A stretch of DNA of 64,000 nucleotides, taken from contig JAMPHF010000001.1 of NCBI GenBank assembly GCA_023663525.1, positions 127,988 through 191,987 of the forward strand, given 5' to 3'. Positions 46,630 through 55,419 of the stretch are shown piece after piece. The notes beneath the pieces were generated by a model. The model saw nothing but the letters and a program-made list of their open reading frames with translations, did no database searches and was not told the origin of the DNA. Position 1 is the first letter of the stretch; every line of letters starts with the position of its first letter. Source of the DNA: Bacteroides sp. GTDB taxonomy: Bacteria; Bacteroidota; Bacteroidia; Bacteroidales; Muribaculaceae. The position numbers and the translations under genes were made by a program.

Positions 46630-47832
46630 ATGAAGATATTAGTTCTGAACTGCGGCAGCAGCTCTGTGAAATACAAACTCATCGACACATCCAACGACAC
46701 TGTCCTCGCCGAAGGTGGAGTCGAGAAAATCGGTCTCCCCGACGGATTCCTCAAATACAAACAGAAAAACGGTTCAAAAGCCGTAGTCGAGCTTGGTCTC
46801 ATCGACCATAACGGAGCTGTACAGGCTATCCTCAACATCCTCACCGACCCGATGGAAGGATGCATCAGCAACTACTCCGAAATCGACGCAGTCGGCCACC
46901 GCGTGGTCCACGGCGCAGAGAAATTCAGCGAGAGCGTCCTCATCAACGACGAGGTCAAGGACATGATCAAGCAATGCTACGACATCGCACCCCTCCACAA
47001 CCCGGCCAACATGACCGGAATCGATGCGATCACCAGCCTCATGCCCTCGACTCCCCAGGTGGCAGTCTTTGACACCGCCTTCCATCAGACAATGCCTGCC
47101 AAATCATATCTCTACGCACTTCCCTACAAATTCTACGAGGAGGATGGAGTGCGCCGCTACGGTTTCCACGGTACAAGTCACCGCTACGTCTCACAGCGCG
47201 CATGTGAATTCCTCGGAGTTGACATCAAGGATCAGAAAATCATCACATGCCATATCGGCAACGGCGGCTCAATCACAGCCGTAAACGCCGGAAAGAGCAT
47301 CGACACATCAATGGGTCTCACCCCGACCGAGGGTCTCATGATGGGAACACGCGTCGGTGACATCGATCCCGGAGCTCTCGTCTTCCTCATGCTCAAGCAT
47401 AACCTTTCTGCAACCGACATTCAGAAAATCATCAACAAAGAGAGCGGAATGCTCGGCGTAACCGGTATCTCAAGCGATATGCGCGAAGTCGAAGCAGCAA
47501 TCAATGCCGGCAACGAGCGCGCCAAACTCGCCCTCGACATGTATGAGCAGCGAATCATCAAATACATCGGCGCATACGCAGCCGAGATGGGTGGCGTTGA
47601 CATCATCGTCTTCACCGGCGGTGTCGGCGAGAACCAGACATCACTCCGCGAGGCCGTTTGCGAACCTCTCGCTTTCATGGGCGTTGAGATTGATAAGGAA
47701 GTCAACTCCGGTCTCCGTGGCAAGGAAGCCCTCATCTCCACACCGGCTTCCAAAGTCAAAGTTGTGGTCATCCCCACTGACGAGGAACTCATGATCGCAC
47801 GCGACACCGAAGCCATCGTATCCAAGAAATAA
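46630..47832 (+). CDS. ackA: Acetate kinase
   Basis: AckA, 400 residues, transfers phosphate from acetyl phosphate to ADP, producing acetate and ATP. Signatures: ILVLNCGSSSVKYKL at the N-terminus, GHRVVHGAEKF near 90, DTAFHQTMP near 148 with the catalytic Asp, RRYGFHGTSHRYV near 175, HIGNGGSI near 208 and FTGGVGENQ near 325. It is the second gene of the pta-ackA transcript, which ends at the hairpin at 47871-47926. Confidence 0.97.
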   Translation: MKILVLNCGSSSVKYKLIDTSNDTVLAEGGVEKIGLPDGFLKYKQKNGSKAVVELGLIDHNGAVQAILNILTDPMEGCISNYSEIDAVGHRVVHGAEKFSESVLINDEVKDMIKQCYDIAPLHNPANMTGIDAITSLMPSTPQVAVFDTAFHQTMPAKSYLYALPYKFYEEDGVRRYGFHGTSHRYVSQRACEFLGVDIKDQKIITCHIGNGGSITAVNAGKSIDTSMGLTPTEGLMMGTRVGDIDPGALVFLMLKHNLSATDIQKIINKESGMLGVTGISSDMREVEAAINAGNERAKLALDMYEQRIIKYIGAYAAEMGGVDIIVFTGGVGENQTSLREAVCEPLAFMGVEIDKEVNSGLRGKEALISTPASKVKVVVIPTDEELMIARDTEAIVSKK

Positions 47833-47870
47833 CATAGCTTCCTAACCGAAACTATCAAGAATCAACAAAA

Positions 47871-47926
47871 AAGGGGGGACATCCGGCACGACTCACAGCC
47901 GACCGGCTATCCTCCCCTTATTTTTT
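47871..47926 (+). terminator. Terminator of pta-ackA
   Basis: AAGGGGGGA (47871-47879) pairs with TCCTCCCCTT (47910-47919) with one bulge, an inner CCGG/CCGG pair extends the stem, and six T residues follow (47921-47926). Confidence 0.8.
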
Positions 47927-47948
47927 ACACATATACTCACATTCCCCT

Positions 47949-48845
47949 ATGACAAAAATCAGAGCAGCAGTGGTCGGCTACGGCAACATCGGCCGATTCA
48001 CAATCGAAGCACTCGAAACCGCACCCGACTTTGAGATCGCAGGCATAGTGCGTCGTCAGGTCACCGACATTCCCCTCGAACTCACACCCTACAAAGTAGT
48101 CACCGACATCGCAGAACTCGGACACGTCGATGTGGCAATCCTCGCCACCCCGACACGTGAAGTCGAGAAGCACGCCCTCCGCTACCTTGCCATGGGTATC
48201 AACACCGTTGACAGCTTCGACATCCACACATCCATCATCGATCTGCGCCGCTCACTTGATGCAGCCGCACGCAAGGCCGGACGCGTAGCCGTCATCTCCG
48301 CCGGATGGGATCCCGGAAGTGACTCCATCGTCCGCACCCTCATGGAGGCAGCAGCTCCGAAGGGTCTCACCTACACTAACTTCGGTCCCGGCATGAGCAT
48401 GGGTCATACAGTTTGTGTCAAATCCAAAGCCGGTGTGAAGAACGCTCTTTCCATGACAATGCCAAAAGGCGATGGCGTGCACCGTCGCATGGTCTACGTG
48501 GAACTCGAACCCGGAGCCTCGCTCGAAGAAGTCACCGCCGCCATCAAAGCCGATCCCTATTTTGCATCGGACGAGACACATGTGATGGCTGTTGACAACG
48601 TCGATGCAGTAAAAGACATGGGCCACGGTGTCCACATGGTGCGCAAAGGTGTCTCCGGTAAGACACAGAATCAGCGTCTCGAATTCAACATGTCAATTAA
48701 CAATCCCGCACTCACCGCACAGCTCCTTGTCGGAGTGGCTCGCGCCTCCATGCGCCTCACCCCCGGAGCATACACAATGATTGAAATCCCCGTGATTGAC
48801 CTCCTTCCCGGTGACCGCGAGGACAACATCCGTCACCTCGTCTGA
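47949..48845 (+). CDS. ddh: meso-Diaminopimelate dehydrogenase
   Basis: A 298-residue NADPH-dependent enzyme that makes meso-diaminopimelate in one step from tetrahydrodipicolinate, supplying peptidoglycan and lysine. Features: dinucleotide-binding start AAVVGYGNIGRFTIEAL, CVDSFDIH-like NTVDSFDIHTSI near 78, ISAGWDPGSDS near 118, FGPGMSMGHTVCVK near 148 (substrate-binding region) and LEFNMSINNPALTAQ near 242. It is bounded by terminators on both sides, so it is likely to have its own promoter within the short upstream gap. Presence of Ddh bypasses the acylated DAP route. Confidence 0.95.
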   Translation: MTKIRAAVVGYGNIGRFTIEALETAPDFEIAGIVRRQVTDIPLELTPYKVVTDIAELGHVDVAILATPTREVEKHALRYLAMGINTVDSFDIHTSIIDLRRSLDAAARKAGRVAVISAGWDPGSDSIVRTLMEAAAPKGLTYTNFGPGMSMGHTVCVKSKAGVKNALSMTMPKGDGVHRRMVYVELEPGASLEEVTAAIKADPYFASDETHVMAVDNVDAVKDMGHGVHMVRKGVSGKTQNQRLEFNMSINNPALTAQLLVGVARASMRLTPGAYTMIEIPVIDLLPGDREDNIRHLV

Positions 48846-48878
48846 CGCACAATCCTTTATGATACAGTAAAAAACACG

Positions 48879-48920
48879 TCTTCCCATACCCGAGTCTCTC
48901 AGATATGGGAAGATAATTTT
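48879..48920. terminator. Bidirectional terminator between ddh and the Cof-type HAD gene
   Basis: A 10-base-pair stem TCTTCCCATA (48879-48888) with TATGGGAAGA (48904-48913) is flanked by a T-run on the plus side (48916-48922) and an A-run on the other, so it can stop both convergent transcripts. Confidence 0.85.
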
Positions 48921-48934
48921 TTCTTCTATTCAAA

Positions 48935-49723
48935 TCATATCAAACCGAAGTGGCTGAAGGCATTAACCACACCATGCTCCGTATCGGCAGTAGTGATGTA
49001 GTTGGCGGCCTCCTTGACAGTGGCGTCAGCATTTCCCATCGCGACACCGACAGCCACATGCCGGAGCATACCAATGTCGTTGTTACCGTCGCCAAACGCC
49101 ATCGTCTCCGACAAATCAATGCCGAAATGCTCTATCATTCTGTCAATCCCGACACTCTTGTCGCTCCCCTTCGGTATGATGTCGCAGAAATACGGATTCC
49201 AGCTCGTAGGGTCACATTCCCTCAGTATCTCGCCGAACAGACCGCAAGCCCTACGCTCCTCCTCAGTCCCGAATGCCATCATCTGGACCACATCGCGGTC
49301 GCCTATGGAATCAAGCTCCCTCACATCAATATGACTGACTCTCAGCAGGCGCATAGTATGCCTCACACCCTCATCGATACGGTTTATGAAAATCTTACCA
49401 TCCGATGGAATCGCCACGAAAGGAATCGAAGTGACGTGCGAGAACGGAATGACGCGCTCAATATCCTCCCGGTCGATGACACGGCGGTAGATACACGTGG
49501 TCTTGTCGGAAAGCAGACACACACCACCGTTGACAGTCACATATCCGTCAAACTCGGTGTCGCCAAGATTGTCAATCCATGCAAGATGTCGCCCGGTAGC
49601 TATGAAAACTTTTACGCCACGACTGCGGACAGTGGCAATGGCCTCTTTCACCTCTGACGGAATCCCGTGTGAACCAAACGGCACAAGTGTACCGTCAATA
49701 TCAAAAAAAATCGCTCGTATCAT
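48935..49723 (-). CDS. Cof-type HAD-superfamily phosphatase
   Basis: A 262-residue class IIB HAD hydrolase: motif I IFFDIDGTLVPFG with the nucleophile at Asp8, motif II FIATGRH near 40, and motif IV AFGDGNNDIGMLRHV near 212, with the Cof cap (C2B) in the middle. Such enzymes dephosphorylate sugar phosphates or flavin-type metabolites. Its ATG shares one base with the stop of the MBOAT gene upstream (TAATG), so it is the last gene of the O-acylation cassette transcript, though a functional link to acylation is not evident. Ended by the bidirectional hairpin. Confidence 0.88.
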   Translation of the reverse strand: MIRAIFFDIDGTLVPFGSHGIPSEVKEAIATVRSRGVKVFIATGRHLAWIDNLGDTEFDGYVTVNGGVCLLSDKTTCIYRRVIDREDIERVIPFSHVTSIPFVAIPSDGKIFINRIDEGVRHTMRLLRVSHIDVRELDSIGDRDVVQMMAFGTEEERRACGLFGEILRECDPTSWNPYFCDIIPKGSDKSVGIDRMIEHFGIDLSETMAFGDGNNDIGMLRHVAVGVAMGNADATVKEAANYITTADTEHGVVNAFSHFGLI

Positions 49724-51282
49724 TAGTACTGAAGATATATGAAGGGGACAATGTCGCTCTGCCGCACCTGTATGACTACCAATATCACGATGGCGAGAAT
49801 CACTGCCTGAGCCATCGGTGGAGCGGATTCAAACGCAGTCCGTATGCGGTCAGTCATGCGGGAAGGAGTGACATGGATGACATATGCAGCAACTATAAGC
49901 ACCACTATTCCGAAATAGCCATCGACAAACTGTGGAGCAACCGATATGTGGAAGTCAAAAAGTATCTGATGCCACATCATCCCGACATTCTCAAGCGAGG
50001 TGGCACGGAAAAACATGAACGACAAGGCAATGATCGAGAACGTCAACACCATGTTGAATCCTTTTATCCAAGGTTTCATCCACGATGTCGGAGGCTCATC
50101 CTCACTCACCACGGCTATCTCACCAGTCTCAGTCACCACTGTGCGCTGCACTTGAAGATGAAAGGCTCTGCGGATCATCTTGTGTGCCACAAGCAATCCG
50201 CCATGTATGGCACCCCAGATGACATACATCCACGATGCACCATGCCAGAGACCGCCGATGACCATGGTGGCAAACTGATTGAAATACATGCGTGAGCGTG
50301 AGCACCGGTTGCCCCCCAACGGGATGTAGACATAGTCGCGCAACCACGTGGAGAGCGATATGTGCCAACGGTGCCAGAACTCTGTGGGATTCTGAGCCTT
50401 GAAAGGAGCATTGAAATTCTCAAGGAAACGGTAGCCCATTAGCAGAGCAATTCCGATGGCCATGTCACTGTAACCCGAAAAATCGCAGTAGAGCTGCACG
50501 GTAAAGCCGAAAGTGGCCATCAGGTTCTCAAAACCACTGTAAAGGGCGGGATTGTCGAACACCCTGTCAACAAAATTACCGCTGATATAATCGGCAATGA
50601 CAACCTTCTTGATTAGTCCGGTGATTATCAAAAATATGCCCTCCGAAGTCATCTCACGTGTGACAACCGGATTGCCCTTCACCTGCGGCAGAAAATCCTT
50701 GGCTCTGACCACCGGACCGGCAAGCAATGGCGGGAAGAACGTGAGGAAAAACACATAATCAAACAGATTGTGACATGCCTTCAACTGCCCCCGGTAGAGA
50801 TCGACTATGTAGCTGATTGAGCGGAAAGTGAAGAATGAAATACCTGCGGGAAGAATCAACGACTCAAACGTCAGCTCCATGGTGAAAAACCGCGAGATAG
50901 TGTCGAGAATCAGTGTGAAATACTTGAAATATGCAAGCATCCCGACATTGACAGCCACATTTATCCACACAATCAGTTGCTTCGCTGTCTCAAGTCGGCG
51001 TTTGTCAGCCTGTTCCATGAGCAGACCGAGGATGTAATCGCTGACACAGACCCCAAGAAGGAGCAGACAGCACATCCCGGAGGATTTATAGTAGAAATAT
51101 AACGAGAAAAGTATGACGAGAGCCATCTTCAGCACCCTCACACCTTTTACAAGCCAAAAGAGCAGCATGAAGGCTGCAAACAGCAGCATGAACAGCCCCG
51201 TGTTGAACATCAGAGGCTGTGACGGGTCGTAGCTCAACACATCGACAATCTTATCGAAATCGACATTGACAGCGTCGAGCAT
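49723..51282 (-). CDS. MBOAT-family O-acyltransferase (AlgI/PatA-like)
   Basis: A polytopic membrane protein of about 519 residues (ATG 51282) or 536 with a TTG at 51333. The MBOAT core is clear: a PPLLAGPVVRAKDFLPQ segment near 195, LYCDFSGYSDMAIGIALLMG near 275, the WHISLSTWLRDYVYIPLGG block near 315 and the catalytic-His region GGLWHGASWMYVIWGAIHG near 352. Relatives pass acetyl groups across the membrane onto alginate, peptidoglycan or other polymers. Two SGNH esterase-type genes lie directly upstream on the same strand, the arrangement of polymer O-acetylation systems. I prefer ATG 51282 because the N-terminus (SYDPSQPLMFNTGLF) then sits at the usual distance. Confidence 0.9.
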   Translation of the reverse strand: MLDAVNVDFDKIVDVLSYDPSQPLMFNTGLFMLLFAAFMLLFWLVKGVRVLKMALVILFSLYFYYKSSGMCCLLLLGVCVSDYILGLLMEQADKRRLETAKQLIVWINVAVNVGMLAYFKYFTLILDTISRFFTMELTFESLILPAGISFFTFRSISYIVDLYRGQLKACHNLFDYVFFLTFFPPLLAGPVVRAKDFLPQVKGNPVVTREMTSEGIFLIITGLIKKVVIADYISGNFVDRVFDNPALYSGFENLMATFGFTVQLYCDFSGYSDMAIGIALLMGYRFLENFNAPFKAQNPTEFWHRWHISLSTWLRDYVYIPLGGNRCSRSRMYFNQFATMVIGGLWHGASWMYVIWGAIHGGLLVAHKMIRRAFHLQVQRTVVTETGEIAVVSEDEPPTSWMKPWIKGFNMVLTFSIIALSFMFFRATSLENVGMMWHQILFDFHISVAPQFVDGYFGIVVLIVAAYVIHVTPSRMTDRIRTAFESAPPMAQAVILAIVILVVIQVRQSDIVPFIYLQY

Positions 51283-51401
51283 CACCGCTATCTTTTCATT
51301 GAGTGCCGTGAAAAATTCAGCTAAAGCTTCCAATTTCCTAAACGAATATTAAAATTAAGATAATGATATGCAGGAATCAGTGATATGCGTGGTGCAATCA
51401 G

Positions 51402-52763
51402 TCAGTGACCGTCACGGAGAGCATCCATGAGTGCATCGTAGAGCAAACGCCCCTCAAGATTGTAACCGGTACGAGTGTGGTGGACGCGGTCCTTTGCAAA
51501 AAGATTGGAGCTTATCCATGATGAACTTGCTCCGGCTCCACCGGCCACGTCATACCAATCATAGACCGCAATTCCGTTCTCGGCACCGTAATCGAGGATA
51601 GCCTTGCGGAGAGGCGCGATGTTACTATTGACCGCGTAGGACGTTGTCGAGCGATAGACTGTCCTGTACCCCTTTCTACCCTTTTTGCGCACACGTGACT
51701 TCTTTTTTGACACCACACTGCGGTGACATTCCATCGGGGTTGTCAGAAGTATCAATGCATCGGGATTGGCAGTACGGACATTGCTGACCAGTCTGTGAAT
51801 CGCCAATTTGAACTGCGACGGATTGCTGCCGAGACGACCGAACGCCTCGTTTGTGCCAAGCGAGATTATGACGAGATTCGGATGGAGTGGGTTGAGTCCG
51901 ATTCCCACTGTCCCGATGCGGTTGTAGGAGTCATACGTCGCACCATTATTCCCGATGGAGTGGTAGAACACTCCCGGTCTGTCACCGGAAAGTGTTGCTC
52001 CATATATCGTCAAGTCGCCCGCAGAGGCGAATTTCACATTGATTTTAGTGGTCAGCGACGACAGGATGAGCTGAGTGTAGTCACGCGATGGAATTGCGCG
52101 GAATTGCAGTTTGTTACCCTCCCCGTCAGTCACCTCCTTGACGGTCAACCGTCCATTGTGGAAAAGAGTTGTCGATGAGAAAGGATTGTAGTCATCAACA
52201 TCCTGCGTTCCGATGGTCAGCTCGCTTGTCGAACTTGACGGACGAATGGACGTGCCGGTAAATCCAACGGTCTGAATCCATGAATTGTTCATCAGCTTGA
52301 CGGCATTCCATGAATTTGGGCTCTGGAACACATAGTCCTTAGGTTGGTTCGTCCCACAGATTTTCAGTGGGGCAATCAGCCCGCGTCCGGCATTTCCGAA
52401 ATCATATTGCAGCAGCTCACGGGTGGTTCCCGTATTCATATCGGCCTGCACATGGCTGTCGCCGATATGGACAATCGAGACCGGCGAAGTGTTACATTTG
52501 GCGAAAGCAGCACGCAGACCGCTCCAATCGGCACCATTATATATAATGTGATTGGCACCGCGTTTGATGAATGATGGAATCGGGATATCTATGTCATCCG
52601 CCTCATCAGGGATCTCGACAAAGCCCTCCCTGACCATGCGGTCTGAATCGTCAGTATCCTCAATAGTATCGGTCTCGTCATTCGGGTCGGTAGACTGAGC
52701 TGCCATTAGCACCGGAATAGACAGTGAGGCGACTGATATGATTATTTTGTTAAAAAATGTCAT
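51402..52763 (-). CDS. Periplasmic SGNH-family protein of the O-acylation cassette
   Basis: A 453-residue protein with a signal peptide (hydrophobic residues 6-21, VLMAAQ cleavage region), an acidic linker (about 25-60) and an SGNH hydrolase fold. Block I HIGDSHVQAD lies near 99, block III LGTNEAFG near 302 and block V DRVHHTRTGY near 428. Between them, near residues 345-372, sits a strongly basic insertion (SKKKSRVRKKGRKGYR) not seen in typical members. The start overlaps the stop of the preceding gene as ATGA, so the two are translationally coupled. It likely transfers or removes acyl groups on an envelope polymer. Confidence 0.82.
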   Translation of the reverse strand: MTFFNKIIISVASLSIPVLMAAQSTDPNDETDTIEDTDDSDRMVREGFVEIPDEADDIDIPIPSFIKRGANHIIYNGADWSGLRAAFAKCNTSPVSIVHIGDSHVQADMNTGTTRELLQYDFGNAGRGLIAPLKICGTNQPKDYVFQSPNSWNAVKLMNNSWIQTVGFTGTSIRPSSSTSELTIGTQDVDDYNPFSSTTLFHNGRLTVKEVTDGEGNKLQFRAIPSRDYTQLILSSLTTKINVKFASAGDLTIYGATLSGDRPGVFYHSIGNNGATYDSYNRIGTVGIGLNPLHPNLVIISLGTNEAFGRLGSNPSQFKLAIHRLVSNVRTANPDALILLTTPMECHRSVVSKKKSRVRKKGRKGYRTVYRSTTSYAVNSNIAPLRKAILDYGAENGIAVYDWYDVAGGAGASSSWISSNLFAKDRVHHTRTGYNLEGRLLYDALMDALRDGH

Positions 52764-54133
52764 TGCAAGTCTGATTGAATAGCGTTAAACAACTCACGGG
52801 CCAGACGCGCACCACCTTTGTGGGTAAGATGGATGTAGTCTTTGTTGATATGTCCGGCATTACTCCATTCAACCACAGCATTCTCGCCGCCCATAGCTTC
52901 GCGAGTGTCCCAGAAAAGGCAGTGAGCACGTCGCGCCGCATCGCGCTGGGCACTTATCATTGCCGATGCGGTTGACATCGACCTAACCTGCGACCCAGCC
53001 TTCTCACCACGGTCACCGATACCCATGAGAAGTATGTCGGAATGCGGATAACACAGACGGATATGGTTGATGACATCGACCATGCGCGAACAGTATATGC
53101 TGTAATCTTTCTGCTGTGCGCTCATGGCATTGATTCCGAACTCAAGAATTATGAGATCATAGTCAATGAATTGAGCCATCTCATGCGAGAGCTCGGGATT
53201 GATTTTGGTCAATGTGATTCCTGAGAAACCTCTCGACGACATGCAGTCGAGACTGACACCGGAAACACCGTCGAGCCATACCCCGAGACCGATGAGCGAA
53301 GATGCAGTAGCCTTTATGCCGAAAGTGGAGACCGGTCCGTCGATCTCCAATGATTGAACGGACGGAGAACCGATGATATTGCGTTCTTCCCACTCTGAAT
53401 CGTCTGTTTTAACACTGATTGTGATATCGTCTGGCGAAATGAACAGGAATTTTGACCGTGACCACGACTGAGTGTGCGCGAAAGCCTTGGTCCCTTCATA
53501 GATCGCAGTGGCCGTTCCGTTCGGGACTGAATATTGCTCCGCGATGTCGAGATATTGCCTGTCCGCTTTCTTATTAGCCGTATATGTCTTCCATCCGGAA
53601 CCGCTCTGCTTGACCGAACGTCTGAATCCGGGGAAATCAGAGTGCATGTTGACATATCCGACTCCCTCGCCGCCGTAAGCCTCCTGGAAAAGCTCACGGA
53701 GATCCTGCGTGAAAATATCGCCCTCTATATAGCTGTCGCCGACCACCGCTATGCGGGCTATCGAGCCTGATTCCAAGGAGTGTTTCAGATTCGTGAAACC
53801 GACCCCGATGGTGGTGTAGTCCTCAACTTTCACAAGCTCCCCGACCCTCGACGGTTTCACGGGCGAGATGATAGTGTCAATCGGCTCTCCGGGTTGAGGG
53901 AGCTTCACTGCTCCTTCGTCCTCAGTCTGCGCGGCAAGCAGTGCAGGATCAATCTCCTCGGTGGACTCATAGGAAGGCACACCCTCCATGATTCCTATTT
54001 CCTTTAGAATATCGCTCACAAGGCTGAAATCTTTCATGCGGCCTCCGCTCCATTCCGAAAGTGGAAGGAGTGAGATGACAGCCACGATGACAACAGCAAT
54101 GACGATTATAAGGACAGGTGAACCTTTTTTCAT
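52760..54133 (-). CDS. Membrane-anchored SGNH-family protein of the O-acylation cassette
   Basis: A 457-residue protein with an N-terminal membrane anchor (residues 6-24, PVLIIVIAVVIVAVISLLP), a linker, and an SGNH fold in the periplasm. Block I VVGDSYIEGD is near 128, the block III equivalent EFGINAMS near 336, and block V DYIHLTHKG near 438 with Asp and His. It is first in the run SGNH-SGNH-MBOAT-HAD. It may accept the acyl group from the MBOAT protein and pass it on, as PatB-type proteins do for peptidoglycan; this is inference from gene order. The upstream gap (54134-54252) has no clear promoter. Confidence 0.8.
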   Translation of the reverse strand: MKKGSPVLIIVIAVVIVAVISLLPLSEWSGGRMKDFSLVSDILKEIGIMEGVPSYESTEEIDPALLAAQTEDEGAVKLPQPGEPIDTIISPVKPSRVGELVKVEDYTTIGVGFTNLKHSLESGSIARIAVVGDSYIEGDIFTQDLRELFQEAYGGEGVGYVNMHSDFPGFRRSVKQSGSGWKTYTANKKADRQYLDIAEQYSVPNGTATAIYEGTKAFAHTQSWSRSKFLFISPDDITISVKTDDSEWEERNIIGSPSVQSLEIDGPVSTFGIKATASSLIGLGVWLDGVSGVSLDCMSSRGFSGITLTKINPELSHEMAQFIDYDLIILEFGINAMSAQQKDYSIYCSRMVDVINHIRLCYPHSDILLMGIGDRGEKAGSQVRSMSTASAMISAQRDAARRAHCLFWDTREAMGGENAVVEWSNAGHINKDYIHLTHKGGARLARELFNAIQSDLQ

Positions 54134-54252
54134 TTTTCTTGTAAAATAGATTTGCCTTTAATCACACTCCGCCATCGATTTTGACCAATGGGCAACCGGG
54201 GCGGCCGTGCGTTTCTTTTTTGAGAATATTTTCAAGCGGTTTACAGCTAAGT

Positions 54253-55419
54253 TTAGAACGTAGGGGGAACTGCCATTATCTCAATGCTCCTCACATTGAG
54301 TTTCTGACCTTCGACAGCCGAATCGCCGTCAGGACCTTGCAGAATCTTAGCCAACGCATCGGTTTTCGCCTCTGTCTCATCCCACTCATCCTGTTCCTTA
54401 GAGTCCGCCACTATCCCACCTCCGGCATAGAGATTGCAAAGCCAGCCGAAATATTCGTGTTCAAAAATAGCCGGAGCCATGAAGCAACAGCGCAGATTGA
54501 CGTATGCATGGTAATCACCACCGATTCTCACGCCTACATAGCCGCCGTAGCAATACCGCCGTTGCGTCTCGTAGACAGAGATTTCATCTATGGCAAGCTC
54601 GCGTGGATAGCCGGCGACTGCCGGGGTAGGACTCAAGGCTGCCATCAATTGCGGGATATCTACCGACCCTTTGGCCTTGATTTCCGTGCAAAGGTGTTTT
54701 ATGTTGACAAACTTTTTCTCATGCACTTCCCCGATGTTCACATCAACATCATAGTCGGACAGCACAGTCTCGATGAACTCCGTGACGAATGACTGTTCGT
54801 AGATATTCTTCTCATCCCACGGCGAATCGTCATCACTCCTCCGCGTACCGGCCAAAGCCATCGTCCTGATTTCAGAAGTCTTCCTGTCACTTTCGAGCAA
54901 CAGCTCCGGGGTCGAGCCGAGCCACACTCCCGTTTCGGGCGTGAAGCAGAGATAACGGAACGTAGTGTCCGTCAATCCAAAATAATCTTCAGCAATATCA
55001 GCCGGGAAACGGTATGAAAGAATGGTGCGGTGACGCGAAAGCACGACTTTACCGTCATCCTCCTTCAGCCTGCGGATTATATTTGAGTAAGCGTAATGAT
55101 AGCTCGCACGATGGGTTGCCGCAATCTGTGGACGGATTTCAGCGTCAGGCTGATTCAACGGCTCGGACGGGAACATGGCGATTATGTCCGAAGCCGAGTA
55201 TCTGAACGGCACACCGGCGGTGTATGGCTCATCGTTATCAAAAAAGTTTATGAAAAAACAATCGCTTTCATCGACAAAAGCCGGGGAGCAACCGGAATCC
55301 CCGACATAGGCCGCATAGAAATGTGCGGTGTTTTCACCGGGGAGCGCAAACAGGACAAAAGGGATATTGTCATGAAGACATTTATCGATAGCTGTCCTCG
55401 TCAGTTTATCCGTATACAT
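54253..55419 (-). CDS. menF: Isochorismate synthase MenF-like
   Basis: A chorismate-binding enzyme of 388 residues. Visible blocks are KVVLSRHRT near 122, GSTPELLLES near 165, MALAGTRR near 185, the LCTEIKAKG stretch near 240, LSPTPAVAGYPRE near 263 and YAGGGIVADS near 350, all as in isochorismate synthases. It would make isochorismate for menaquinone. Salicylate-type relatives are possible in principle, but the menaquinone role is likely in Bacteroidales. ATG 55419 overlaps the rimO stop as TGATG, so the two are coupled. No other men genes are here. Confidence 0.88.
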   Translation of the reverse strand: MYTDKLTRTAIDKCLHDNIPFVLFALPGENTAHFYAAYVGDSGCSPAFVDESDCFFINFFDNDEPYTAGVPFRYSASDIIAMFPSEPLNQPDAEIRPQIAATHRASYHYAYSNIIRRLKEDDGKVVLSRHRTILSYRFPADIAEDYFGLTDTTFRYLCFTPETGVWLGSTPELLLESDRKTSEIRTMALAGTRRSDDDSPWDEKNIYEQSFVTEFIETVLSDYDVDVNIGEVHEKKFVNIKHLCTEIKAKGSVDIPQLMAALSPTPAVAGYPRELAIDEISVYETQRRYCYGGYVGVRIGGDYHAYVNLRCCFMAPAIFEHEYFGWLCNLYAGGGIVADSKEQDEWDETEAKTDALAKILQGPDGDSAVEGQKLNVRSIEIMAVPPTF

